The translations under genes and the position numbers were made by a program. A DNA stretch of 64,000 nt from Chthonobacter albigriseus. GTDB lineage: Bacteria; Pseudomonadota; Alphaproteobacteria; Rhizobiales; Pleomorphomonadaceae. The notes beneath the pieces are model-generated. The model did no database searches, was not told where the DNA came from, and worked only from the letters and a program-made list of their open reading frames with translations. Positions within the stretch are counted from its first letter, which is position 1. Each line of letters starts with the position of its first letter. The stretch lies in contig NZ_JACDIT010000003.1 of assembly GCF_013839445.1 (NCBI RefSeq), forward strand, positions 310,001 through 374,000. The letters run 5' to 3'. This document shows positions 1-8,402 of this stretch, in pieces.

Positions 1-1128
1 GTGCCCAAGCCCTTCCTTCCTGACCTCAGCCGACGCGGTTTCCTCAAGGCCGGCGCCGCTGCCGGCGCGCTCGCCGCCACCTCCCGCTGGTCGCCGGCTC
101 TTGCCGACGAGCCCGGCGTGCTGAACTACCTCTCCTGGCCCGGCAACGCCGATCCCTACCTCGTCGAGGCCTTCGAGAAGGAGAACAACTGCAAGATCCG
201 CATCAAGGAGTATGTCGGCGGCGACCAGATGCTGGCCGTCATCAACCAGTCCCCGCCCGGCTCCTTCGACGTGGTTCTCGCCGATGCCGAGTACATGCAT
301 CTTCTGCACGAAGCCGACTTCATCGAAGAGCTCGATCCCGCCGACTATCCCCTGCAGGACTACTGGCCCGAGTTCCAGAAGTTCCCGCTGCACTGGTTCG
401 ATGACAAGCTATACGGCGTGATGACCGACTTCGGCTATCTCGGCCTCAGCTACAACACCAGCATCTACAAGCCGGAGGAGCTCTCCTCCTACGCCGCGAT
501 GTGGGCGGAGAAGGCCAAGGGCAAGGTCGGCTTCTTCGACTGGTACCTGCCGTCGATGGGCTGCGTCAGCCTCTCCAACGGCAACCGCCCGCCGTTCGAC
601 ATCGACGGCGACAAGTTCGAGGCGCTGAAGGAGAAGCTGTTCTCCCTGAAGCCCCAGGCTTCGGGCTTCTACACCATCGCCGACATCTTCTCCTCGCTGA
701 CCAACGGCCAGGCGCATCTGATCCCGGGCATCGGCGAGTGGATCACGCTCGGCCTGCGCCAGAGCGGCGTGCCCGTCGATACCATCATCCCCGAGGAGGG
801 CGGCCTGCAGTGGACGGAGTCGCTCTCGATCGTGAAAGGCACGCCGAAGAAGGACCTCGCCCGCAAGTTCATCCAGTACACCGCCTCGCCGCAGGGGCAG
901 GTGCTGCAGGCGACCAAGGTGGACAACAAGAAGTCCATCCCCTCGATCGCGGGCTGGAAGCTTCTCAACGAGACGATGCCCAAGGAGGCCGAGATCCTGC
1001 GCCTGCGCCTCGACGCGCCGAACGTCATGGACGAGTACAAGGCCAAGAAGATCCAGTTCCGCCAGCTGCCGTCCCAGCAGTCGATCGAGGAGTGGAACGA
1101 CGTCTGGAGCGAGTTCAAGAGCCTCTGA
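1..1128 (+). CDS. ABC transporter substrate-binding protein, spermidine/putrescine (PotD) type
   Basis: Periplasmic solute-binding protein of a polyamine-type ABC importer. The first 36 residues form a twin-arginine signal (SRRGFLK, an Ala-rich core, then a cut near ALADEPG), so the protein is probably exported folded by Tat. The mature part, of about 340 residues, is the usual size for the PotD/PotF group and begins with the typical 'VLNYLSWPGNADPYLVEAF' type of segment. The reading frame opens at a GTG at the first base of the window. The signal peptide looks whole, but a slightly earlier start outside the window cannot be excluded. It heads an operon with two permeases, an ATPase and catabolic-looking genes. 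The ligand is unknown; polyamine is only the family default. Confidence 0.85.
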   Translation: MPKPFLPDLSRRGFLKAGAAAGALAATSRWSPALADEPGVLNYLSWPGNADPYLVEAFEKENNCKIRIKEYVGGDQMLAVINQSPPGSFDVVLADAEYMHLLHEADFIEELDPADYPLQDYWPEFQKFPLHWFDDKLYGVMTDFGYLGLSYNTSIYKPEELSSYAAMWAEKAKGKVGFFDWYLPSMGCVSLSNGNRPPFDIDGDKFEALKEKLFSLKPQASGFYTIADIFSSLTNGQAHLIPGIGEWITLGLRQSGVPVDTIIPEEGGLQWTESLSIVKGTPKKDLARKFIQYTASPQGQVLQATKVDNKKSIPSIAGWKLLNETMPKEAEILRLRLDAPNVMDEYKAKKIQFRQLPSQQSIEEWNDVWSEFKSL

Positions 1129-1136
1129 TCCAGGGC

Positions 1137-1168
1137 GCGGATCGTCCCGATCGACCGGGACGATCCGC
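1137..1168 (+). promoter_or_regulatory. 13-bp stem-loop between the binding-protein gene and the permease genes
   Basis: A perfect inverted repeat GCGGATCGTCCCG / CGGGACGATCCGC with a 6-base loop starts 9 bases after the stop of the binding-protein gene. No U-run follows. Hairpins at this place in ABC operons commonly protect the upstream mRNA or dampen read-through, so that the binding protein is made in excess of the permease. That role is inferred. Confidence 0.6.
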
Positions 1169-1277
1169 ACCGGGGCCCGCCCGATCGGGCGCCGGCCTTG
1201 GTCGCTGCGATCGCGTGAATTCCGGAGCGTCCGGACCTTGCGCGAAGCGTGACGCCCCTCGACCCGCGGAGACGATC

Positions 1278-2201
1278 ATGACAGGCAGTCCACCGCCAGG
1301 AGCCGCCGATCGCCCTGGCAGCTTCTTCATCGGCAGCCGGTCCACAGCCGGTTCGCCAGCCGTGTTCCCGGTGCTGCTCGGGCTGCCCGTCCTTCTCTGG
1401 CAGCTGATCTTCTTCGCCGGGCCGCTGGTCTTCCTGGTCGTCATCACCTTCTGGCAGGTGAAGTCCTTCCGGCTCTCGCCCGCCTTCGTGGCGGACAACT
1501 GGGAAAAGGTGCTGACGTCGACCGCCTTTCTCCGCGCTCTCGGGCACACGCTCACGGTCGCCGGCACCACCACGGTGCTGGCGACCGCCATCGCGCTTCC
1601 CGCCGCCTACACCATTGCTTTCCGCCTGCCTCCGCGCCTCAGGGACTTCGCGGTCGCCTTCCTGGTGGTGCCGGTCTTCTCGAGCTACATCCTGCGGATC
1701 TACGCCTGGCAGGTGGTGCTGTCGCCGCAGGGCGTGATCAACGGCATCGCAGGCCTTGTCGGCATCGAGCCACTGCCGCTCCTCGGCGGCGCCTTCTCCC
1801 TGCAGATCGGCCTCCTCACCCTGACCCTGCCGATCGCCGTCCTGATCCTCACCTTCGGCTTCGCGGGCGTGGACCGCACGCTGATCGAGGCGGCGGAGAA
1901 CCTCGGCTGCCGGCGCAGCCGGGTCGTCGCCCACGTGCTGCTGCCGGCGATCCGCCCCGCGATCGCCCTTGCGGCGACCACAAGCTTCCTCCTTGCCTTC
2001 GGCGACTACGTCAGCCCGCTCTTCATGACCGGGAGCAAGCCGCCGACACTTTCCATCGTGGTCGTCGACACCGTGAAATCCGGGTCGCAGTGGCCCCGTG
2101 CCTCCGTCGTCGGCGTCTCAATGCTCCTGATCCTCGTCGCGGTGCTCGCCCTTGGCCAGCTCCTGTCGCGGCGAACCCGCTTGCGCAGAGGAGGACGCTG
2201 A
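1278..2201 (+). CDS. ABC transporter permease, PotB type
   Basis: Inner-membrane permease of the importer, 307 residues. After a polar N-terminus of about 25 residues it shows six predicted hydrophobic segments and, near residue 200, the EAA loop that contacts the ATPase ('EAAENLGCRRSRVV' followed by LLPAIRPAI). I chose ATG 1278 because the homologous part begins shortly after it; the frame is open much further upstream but overlaps the binding-protein gene. Its stop codon shares one base with the start of the next permease gene (TGATG), which suggests translational coupling. Confidence 0.85.
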   Translation: MTGSPPPGAADRPGSFFIGSRSTAGSPAVFPVLLGLPVLLWQLIFFAGPLVFLVVITFWQVKSFRLSPAFVADNWEKVLTSTAFLRALGHTLTVAGTTTVLATAIALPAAYTIAFRLPPRLRDFAVAFLVVPVFSSYILRIYAWQVVLSPQGVINGIAGLVGIEPLPLLGGAFSLQIGLLTLTLPIAVLILTFGFAGVDRTLIEAAENLGCRRSRVVAHVLLPAIRPAIALAATTSFLLAFGDYVSPLFMTGSKPPTLSIVVVDTVKSGSQWPRASVVGVSMLLILVAVLALGQLLSRRTRLRRGGR

Positions 2202-3013
2202 TGGCCACCCGGATACTCCCGCGCCTGTCGCGTCTCGCCCAGCATCTCTTCCTCGCGGGGCTCTTCGTCTTCATCGCGGCGCCGATGCTGGTGATCGTGG
2301 TGTTCTCCTTCGACGCCAACCGCTTTCCAACCATCCCATGGGGCGGCTTCAGCCTGGATTGGCACCGCGCGATCCTCGAGGACGCGATGGTGCGCGACGC
2401 CTTCCTCAACAGCATCCTGGTCGGGCTCGGAACGGCGGTGCTCTCGACCCTGCTCGGCTTCGCTGCGGCCTACGTGGACTATCGCTGGCGGTTCTTCGGC
2501 AAGCGCGCCTTCGTTCTCCTGGTCGCGATCCCGCCGGCCGTGCCCGTCACGATCCTCGGCATGGCGATGCTCGCCTTCCTGTCCCGGCTCGGCCTGTTCG
2601 GGCGGCTGGAGGCGGTCATCGCGTGCCACACTGCCGTCGCGTCCTCCTTCTCCATGGCGCTGATCCGCCTGCGTCTCAACGACTTCGGCCGCGACCTGGA
2701 GCCAGCCGCCTGGAACCTCGGCGCCTCGCATGCCGCCGCGCTCTTCACGGTGGTCGTTCCCTTCTGTCGGCCGGCGCTGATCGCGTCCTTCTTCCTCTCG
2801 GCAGCGGTTTCGTTCGACGAGTTCATGATTGCCTGGTTTGTCGGCGGCGTTCACGAGACCATCCCCGTCCGCATCCTCAACCTGCTTCAAGGCCAGGTGA
2901 ACCCCAAGATCAACGCCATCGGCACCGTCGTGCTGGCCGTGAGCATCGCGCTCGTCGTTCTCGCCCAATGGTTTGTCGGCGTGCGCGTCGGCAAGCGCAC
3001 CGACCCGACCTGA
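2201..3013 (+). CDS. ABC transporter permease, PotC type
   Basis: Second membrane subunit of the importer, 270 residues from ATG 2201, which overlaps the previous stop. An AGAGGAGG-type ribosome site lies just upstream. It has a first membrane helix at about residues 15-38 and a MetI-type core with an EAA loop around residue 180 ('EPAAWNLGASHAAALF' then VVPFCRPAL). It pairs with the PotB-type subunit to form the transport channel. Size and topology fit the family. Confidence 0.85.
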   Translation: MATRILPRLSRLAQHLFLAGLFVFIAAPMLVIVVFSFDANRFPTIPWGGFSLDWHRAILEDAMVRDAFLNSILVGLGTAVLSTLLGFAAAYVDYRWRFFGKRAFVLLVAIPPAVPVTILGMAMLAFLSRLGLFGRLEAVIACHTAVASSFSMALIRLRLNDFGRDLEPAAWNLGASHAAALFTVVVPFCRPALIASFFLSAAVSFDEFMIAWFVGGVHETIPVRILNLLQGQVNPKINAIGTVVLAVSIALVVLAQWFVGVRVGKRTDPT

Positions 3014-3028
3014 GCCGGAGACCCAGAC

Positions 3029-4108
3029 ATGTCCGCTCCCTTCGTCGCCCTCGAGGGTCTCGACAAGCGCTTCCCAGGCCATCATGCCGTCCGCGGCATC
3101 GACCTTCAGATCGCGGCCGGCGAGTTCGTCGCCATCATGGGCCCGTCCGGCTGCGGCAAGTCGACGACGCTTCGCCTAATTGCCGGGCTGGACGAGCCGA
3201 CCGGCGGGGACATCCGCATCGGAGGCCGCAGCATGCGCGGCATACCGGCCTTCCAGCGCGACACGCCGATGGTCTGGCAGTCGCTGGCGTTGTTTCCGTT
3301 CCTCACGGTCGCCGAAAACGTGGCGTTCCCGCTGCGGATGAAGAAGGTCGGCGCGGCCGAGCGGCGGCGGCGCGCGCTGGAATGGCTCGACCGCATGGGC
3401 CTCTCGGGCATGGCGGACCGCGATATTGCCCAGTTGTCCGGCGGCCAGCGCCAACGCGTGGCGATCGCCCGGTCTCTCGTCACCCAACCGTCCATCCTCC
3501 TCCTCGACGAGCCCTTGTCGGCGCTCGACGCGCACCTCCGGGTGCGGATGCAGACGGAGCTTTCGCGCCTCCACAAGCAGCTGGGGATCACCTTCGTCTA
3601 CGTCACCCACGCCCAATCCGAGGCCTTCGCTCTCGCCGACCGGATCGTCATCATGAGCGACGGCGCGATCCAGCAGGTCGGGCGCCCGCAGGATGTCTAC
3701 CGCGAGCCGGTGAACGCCTTCGTCGCCGAGTTCATGGGCATGAACAACATCCTGCGCGGCACGGTGCGGGGCGCGAGCGCTAATCGTCTCGCCGTGGAGA
3801 CGCCGCTCGGAAGCTTCGACGTACCCGCGAAGGAAACCCGCCCCGTCGACAGCCAGGCCGCCTTCGTGATCGCCGCCGATCGGATCGCGCTTGCCGCCGC
3901 GGGCGCGGCCGGCGGCCTCGACGCGACGGTGATCGGTCTGGAGTTCGTGGGTTCCACCCAGACCGTCTTTGTCGAGACGGCGTCCGGTCACGAGTTCCGT
4001 ATCCAGAAGCAGCAGCACGAGATCGAGGCGCTCGATCTCGCGCCGGGCCGCCAGATTTCGTTATCCTGGGAGCCGCGCCATGCCTGGCTCCTTCCCGACT
4101 CCCGCTGA
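3029..4108 (+). CDS. ABC transporter ATP-binding protein, PotA type
   Basis: Cytoplasmic ATPase that powers the importer, 359 residues. Visible motifs are Walker A GPSGCGKST (about residue 38), the Q-loop segment, signature LSGGQRQR, Walker B ILLLDEPLSALD and the switch His in YVTHAQSEAF. About 120 residues follow that match a TOBE regulatory domain. It starts 15 bases after the second permease gene, so the four transporter genes form one operon. Confidence 0.88.
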   Translation: MSAPFVALEGLDKRFPGHHAVRGIDLQIAAGEFVAIMGPSGCGKSTTLRLIAGLDEPTGGDIRIGGRSMRGIPAFQRDTPMVWQSLALFPFLTVAENVAFPLRMKKVGAAERRRRALEWLDRMGLSGMADRDIAQLSGGQRQRVAIARSLVTQPSILLLDEPLSALDAHLRVRMQTELSRLHKQLGITFVYVTHAQSEAFALADRIVIMSDGAIQQVGRPQDVYREPVNAFVAEFMGMNNILRGTVRGASANRLAVETPLGSFDVPAKETRPVDSQAAFVIAADRIALAAAGAAGGLDATVIGLEFVGSTQTVFVETASGHEFRIQKQQHEIEALDLAPGRQISLSWEPRHAWLLPDSR

Positions 4109-4126
4109 TCTCAGCCAATCAGGAGC

Positions 4127-4627
4127 ATGACCATGTACGAACAGCGCTTCATGCAACGCGCCCTCGACCTGTCGCGAGAGGCGCTGACGAAGCCCGGCAC
4201 GGAGCCGTTCGGGTCCGTCGTCGTGCGCGACGGCGTCATCGTCGGCGAGGGCCTGAACCACTCGGCGGCCCATTTCGACCCGACCTCGCACGGCGAAGTG
4301 GAGGCGATCCGGGACGCCTGCCGCCGGCTGGAGTGCGTGGACCTCACGGGTGCGGAGCTCTACACGACCTGCGAACCCTGTGCGCTGTGCGTGGCCACCA
4401 TGAACATCGTCGGCATCGGCAAGCTCTACTATGCCGCGTCCATGGCGCAGGCGGGCAAGGCGTTCGAGACCTTGACGAAGGCCGAGCGGCACCCGATCGA
4501 CACGGATGTGCTCTCCTCCGAATGCGCCCTCCCGGTTCAGGAGCGGCGCATGCCCGCGGAGCAGCACGAGGATGCCGCCGCTGTCGACGTCCTCAAGGAT
4601 TGGGTCGAACTGAAGAAAGCCGGATGA
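4127..4627 (+). CDS. Zinc-dependent nucleoside/base deaminase (CMP/dCMP deaminase superfamily)
   Basis: Hydrolytic deaminase of 166 residues. The zinc site is complete: HGE (His55, Glu57) and TCEPCALC (Cys85, Cys88), the H-x-E / P-C-x-x-C signature of the guanine, cytosine and tRNA-adenosine deaminase fold. The spacing and the 'TEPFGSVVVRDGVIVGEG' start resemble the guanine-deaminase-like branch. The substrate cannot be read from the sequence. An AGGAG site precedes ATG 4127; ATG 4133 is an alternative. Its place directly behind the transporter suggests that it acts on the imported compound or on a breakdown product. Confidence 0.75.
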   Translation: MTMYEQRFMQRALDLSREALTKPGTEPFGSVVVRDGVIVGEGLNHSAAHFDPTSHGEVEAIRDACRRLECVDLTGAELYTTCEPCALCVATMNIVGIGKLYYAASMAQAGKAFETLTKAERHPIDTDVLSSECALPVQERRMPAEQHEDAAAVDVLKDWVELKKAG

Positions 4628-5418
4628 TCATGGCGCGAGGAAAGACGTCGGGTGCGGCGGACCGCTCGGTGAACGATCCCACCGCGAAGGGCAAGGGGCC
4701 TCCCCGGGCGGCAAGCCGTACCCGGTCCGTGTCCCGGACCGAAGCCGTCCACGAGGCATTGCGCCAGGCCATCATCGAGCAGAAGCTCAGGCCGGGCGCG
4801 AAACTTCCGGAGGACGCCATCGGCGAGACCTTCGGGACCAGCCGTACCATCGCCCGCGAGGCGCTCGGCCGGCTTGCCGTGGAGGGACTGGTCAACCTGC
4901 TGCCCAACCGCGGCGCCTTTGTCGCCAACCCTTCGCTGGAGGAGGCGCACGACGCCTTTCTCGTCCGCCGCAGCCTGGAACGCACCGTCGCCGAATGCCT
5001 GGCCGGACGACTCACGACGGAAGCCCGCGAGACGCTTCGGGCCCATGTCGAACGCGAGAAGGCGGTGGCCGGGCACAACGAGGCGGAATCCATCCGCCTT
5101 GCCGGCGAGTTCCACCTTGTGCTGGCACGCCTCACCGAGCGTCCTCTCCTGATCCGTTACGTCACCGAAGTGGTCTCCCGCTGCTCGCTCATCCTGGCGA
5201 TGTATGCGCGTCCTCATTCGGCCGACTGCGGCGCGACCGAGCACGAGGAGATCCTCGCCGCCCTCGTCGAGGGGGATGCAGCTCGAGCAGCGGACCTGAT
5301 GGGCAGTCATCTCGACCAGGTCGCGGGCCGTGCGCTCTTGAAGCCCCCGCCGGAGACGGACGTCCGGAACATCCTGGCGCCCTTCGCCGAGCGCCTGCGC
5401 GTCATCGAGGGGCGGTAA
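4624..5418 (+). CDS. GntR-family transcriptional regulator with FCD ligand domain
   Basis: Probable local regulator of the operon, 264 residues, starting at an ATGA overlap with the deaminase stop (ATG 4630 is also possible). A basic, disordered N-terminus of about 35 residues precedes the winged helix (about 37-105; recognition part 'GTSRTIAREALGRLAVEGLV'). The all-helical FCD domain has the conserved metal-ligand positions (GEFHLVL, TEHEEIL, GSHLDQ). FCD regulators usually respond to a small organic acid or similar effector, here probably a product of the imported compound. Confidence 0.8.
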   Translation: MIMARGKTSGAADRSVNDPTAKGKGPPRAASRTRSVSRTEAVHEALRQAIIEQKLRPGAKLPEDAIGETFGTSRTIAREALGRLAVEGLVNLLPNRGAFVANPSLEEAHDAFLVRRSLERTVAECLAGRLTTEARETLRAHVEREKAVAGHNEAESIRLAGEFHLVLARLTERPLLIRYVTEVVSRCSLILAMYARPHSADCGATEHEEILAALVEGDAARAADLMGSHLDQVAGRALLKPPPETDVRNILAPFAERLRVIEGR

Positions 5419-5425
5419 AGCGAAG

Positions 5426-6091
5426 ATGCCTAAGACGATCGACTATGATTTCACCGCGCTTACGGGCCGCGAGAAGTACAAGCTGATGATTGGCGCCATC
5501 GTGCCGCGCCCGATCGCCCTGGTCACCACGGTCGATCCGGAGGGTCGCATCAACGCGGCCCCGTTCAGCTTCTTCAACTGCCTTTCCTCCGACCCGCCCA
5601 TCCTTGCGCTCGGGATCGAGAACCGGCCCGACATGTCGCTCAAGCATACGGCCCGCAACATCCGCCTGACGGAGGTCTTCACCGTCAACATCGTGTCCGT
5701 GGCGATCGCCGAGGCGATGCACGTCTGCGCGGCCGACTTTCCCGACGGCGTCAACGAGCTGGCCCTCGCGGGTCTGACGGCGCGGCCCGGCAAGGCCGTC
5801 ATATCGCCCTGGATTGCAGAATCGCCCGCGGCATTCGAATGCCGGCGGACGATGACCCTGGAACTCGGGAAATCGCGCCAGATCATCCTCGGCGAGATCC
5901 TGCACGCGCATTTCCATGCGGACGCCGTCGACACGGAGCGCCTCGCCGTGAACCCCGCAGCGCTGGATGCCATAGCCAGACTCGGCGGCGACACGTGCTG
6001 CACGATCAGGGACCGTTGGGATATGAAAACGCCGAGGGCTTCAGACTTTGAGGTAGGGCCGGCAAGCGTTTTCGGACCGGATAGCATGTAA
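5426..6091 (+). CDS. Flavin-reductase-like FMN-binding protein (DIM6/NTAB family)
   Basis: FMN-binding split-barrel protein of 221 residues. The N-terminal half carries the family pattern 'IVPRPIALVTTVDPEG' and 'NAAPFSFFNCLSSDPP', and a C-terminal part begins 'LGEILHAHFH'. Members reduce flavin for a partner oxygenase or bind FMN themselves. No oxygenase gene is adjacent in this window, so a partner would lie elsewhere. It starts 8 bases after the GntR gene and ends the operon. Its presence with a deaminase suggests breakdown of a nitrogenous ring or amine; this is inference. Confidence 0.72.
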   Translation: MPKTIDYDFTALTGREKYKLMIGAIVPRPIALVTTVDPEGRINAAPFSFFNCLSSDPPILALGIENRPDMSLKHTARNIRLTEVFTVNIVSVAIAEAMHVCAADFPDGVNELALAGLTARPGKAVISPWIAESPAAFECRRTMTLELGKSRQIILGEILHAHFHADAVDTERLAVNPAALDAIARLGGDTCCTIRDRWDMKTPRASDFEVGPASVFGPDSM

Positions 6092-6533
6092 TCATCGTCG
6101 GATGGGCGGAACACGCGCGGAGAGCTCCCTGCTCCCCGGACCGGTGGCGATCGCCGAGCGTGTTTCGTCACACCGCCAGCCCGCTCGTCTGGCCCGTTGC
6201 GGGCCGGTAGAACCATCCGTCTTATGTAGGCTCTTGGTCGGAGCCTTCGGACGTCCTTTCCGGGATGGTCCAGAACCACTCACCGCCTCGGTGACCTCAA
6301 CGCGACTGAAGCTCTATCGCCGCGGCGGCTGTTGTCAGCCGGGCCGCGAGAGTGTCGCCAGCCGTCTCAGCCCCAAGTGACCCCGGTGGTTCCCCTGTCG
6401 TCCTGAGCCGCTGTCTGCGGTTCCGGATCTCTCGTTTGGCGTTGGAGCGTGCCGAGACGCGGCCGATCTCCCGCTGCGGAACGGACTGGATGCCAAGTGG
6501 GTTCAACTGTGTCTGCCCGCGCTTGGATGGACC
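6092..6533. other. Non-coding stretch, no gene recognised
   Basis: About 440 bases after the flavin-reductase gene. Short open frames occur on both strands, but none has a ribosome site together with a recognisable protein. The stretch leads into a decayed gene fragment, so it may hold further remnants that I cannot identify. Confidence 0.5.
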
Positions 6534-6800
6534 ATGGCCCCCATTGTGATCGACGGCGAATTCGCCATGTCTGAGCTCGCCGCGGTCTCCGCGCGGCGGC
6601 CGCGGTTGCGGGCGGTGGCCGAGCGTGGAACACCGGAAGGCGGCAAGACTCTCGCCCGTGCAGCCGGTCCCGCGCGGTCCCGGTCTTCCGTCCAGATCGG
6701 TATCGCATCGGTCGGCAATCTGTCCGCTGCCTGCGCGAGCGCGACGCTCGCAGACCGCCTCAGCGCCTGGCTCCGGGGTTCGATCGCGCGTCGGCTTCGC
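6534..6800 (+). pseudogene. Fragment of a CNNM/HlyC-CorC family membrane protein gene
   Basis: The translation from ATG 6534 reads like the start of a hemolysin C/CorC-type CNNM membrane protein: 'IDGEFAMSELAAVSARRPRL', then SSVQIGI, then ATLADRLSAWL. Family members normally have an N-terminal hydrophobic helix, '..NGxFAMSELAxVSARRxRL', a 'FLSTVQIGITLVGILAGA' helix and over 400 residues in all. Here the first helix is cut, the second has lost hydrophobic residues and the match ends after about 85 codons, just before the phospholipase-D gene. I read this as a decaying remnant, not a working gene. Confidence 0.55.
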
Positions 6801-6828
6801 TATTCGTATGAGGGATGGGGTCAAATTC

Positions 6829-8253
6829 ATGCAGAGCATCATCCGGCGAGGCTCAAACTGTTGGAAGGTCGCCCGCGCGAACCGCTTCGGCGTCATTGTC
6901 GATGCCGGTGACTATTTCCCTGCCGTCAAGGACGCGATCCTCCAGGCCCGTGAATCCGTCTGTCTCATCGGCTGGGACTTCGACACGCGGATCAAACTGG
7001 AGGTCCCGGAACCGCATCAGGAGGGGCCCAACAAGCTCGGGCGGTTCCTCCGCTGGATCGCCAAACGCCGCCCGGAGCTCCAGATCTACGTTCTCCGATG
7101 GGATCTCAGCGCATTCAACGGGCTGTTCCGCGGAACGATGCCCTTCCGGCTTCTCGACCTGATGACCGCCTCGAACATCCGGTTCAAGCTGGATGGGGCG
7201 CACCCCACCGGATCCGCGCATCACCAGAAGATCGTCGTGATCGACGACGTTCTCGCCTTCTGTGGCGGTATAGACATGACGGCGGACCGCTGGGACACCC
7301 CCCAGCATCTCGACCGTGACGTGCGTCGCAGGCGGCCGAGCGGAAAGCTCTACGGTCCCTGGCACGACGCCACGTCCGTGCTCGACGGCCCTGTCGCCCG
7401 CTTGCTCGGAGACCTCGCGCGGGACCGCTGGCATGCGGCGACCGGAGAGCACCTGCCCATCCCGTCCGGTGCGCGACCCATCTGGCCCGCCGCCATCGAG
7501 CCTCTGATGACCGACGTCGACGTCGCCATCGCCAGAACGCTGCCGGCCCATGCCGATCAGCCGGAGGTCAGGGAGATCGAGCAGCTCTACCTCGACGGTA
7601 TCGCCGGTGCCCGGCACACGATCTATTTCGAGAGCCAGTACTTCGCCTCCCGCCGCATCGCGGAGGCGATCGCTGCGCGGCTGCGGGAACCGGACGGGCC
7701 GGAAGTGGTCGTCGTGAACCCCCGCTCCGCGGACGGACTGATCGAGGCGAAGACGATGGACACGGCCCGGGCCCGGCTGCTCGGCCTCGTCCGGGAGGCC
7801 GACCGCTGGGGCCGGTTCCACATCTACACGCCGGTGACCGCCAACGGCGTTGCGATCTACGTCCACGCCAAGGTCATGATCGTCGACGACCGCTTCCTGC
7901 GGATCGGATCCTCGAACCTCAACAACCGCTCGCTCGGCTTCGACTCCGAATGCGACGTCGCGATCGACGCCGCCGGCCAAGCCGACCCGGGTGCCGTCTC
8001 CGAGGCGATCACCCGCGTCCGCAACGGACTGGTCGCGGAGCATCTCGGCACGACGGCCGCATCGCTCCAGGCCGCGCTCGATGCCTCCGGCGGCCTGCTG
8101 GCGGACGCGATCGAGCGGACGAGAGGACAAGGCAAAACGCTGGTCCCCTATGTTCCGGACGAAATCGGCCCCATCGAGGAACTCCTGGCCGAGAACGAGC
8201 TCCTGGATCCGGAGCGGCACAAGCGGTGGCAGGACCTGTTGCTCGGACGGTGA
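6829..8253 (+). CDS. Phospholipase D family phosphatidyltransferase/hydrolase
   Basis: 474 residues with two complete HKD catalytic motifs: HHQKIVVIDD (His132, Lys134, Asp139) followed by FCGGID, and VHAKVMIVDD (His346, Lys348, Asp353) followed by GSSNLNNRS. Both halves together make the active site of phospholipase D and cardiolipin-synthase-like enzymes. There is no N-terminal membrane helix of the cardiolipin synthase type, so a phospholipase D or cytosolic phosphatidyl-transferase role is more likely. ATG 6829 has GAGGGATGGGG upstream; in-frame ATG 6808 is an alternative. The gene stands alone between remnants. Confidence 0.8.
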   Translation: MQSIIRRGSNCWKVARANRFGVIVDAGDYFPAVKDAILQARESVCLIGWDFDTRIKLEVPEPHQEGPNKLGRFLRWIAKRRPELQIYVLRWDLSAFNGLFRGTMPFRLLDLMTASNIRFKLDGAHPTGSAHHQKIVVIDDVLAFCGGIDMTADRWDTPQHLDRDVRRRRPSGKLYGPWHDATSVLDGPVARLLGDLARDRWHAATGEHLPIPSGARPIWPAAIEPLMTDVDVAIARTLPAHADQPEVREIEQLYLDGIAGARHTIYFESQYFASRRIAEAIAARLREPDGPEVVVVNPRSADGLIEAKTMDTARARLLGLVREADRWGRFHIYTPVTANGVAIYVHAKVMIVDDRFLRIGSSNLNNRSLGFDSECDVAIDAAGQADPGAVSEAITRVRNGLVAEHLGTTAASLQAALDASGGLLADAIERTRGQGKTLVPYVPDEIGPIEELLAENELLDPERHKRWQDLLLGR

Positions 8254-8365
8254 TGTCCTGACGTTCCGAGGGGGAACGGATCTTATGATCGCGCCGGCTC
8301 GACAGGCCGACATGGCCGCTACGGATGCGGAGCCGCCGGAGCTGGAGTTCCGAAACGCGCCAGAA

Positions 8366-8402
8366 GCGGACATTTGGTTCAGGTCGGAACACGGACATTT
8401 GT
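8366..8402. repeat. Short tandem GCGGACATTTG-like repeat
   Basis: GCGGACATTTG and ACGGACATTTG occur 24 bases apart, just where the broken kinase gene on the other strand stops matching its family. Short degenerate repeats of this kind are frequent in rhizobial intergenic DNA. A role here is unknown. Confidence 0.35.
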
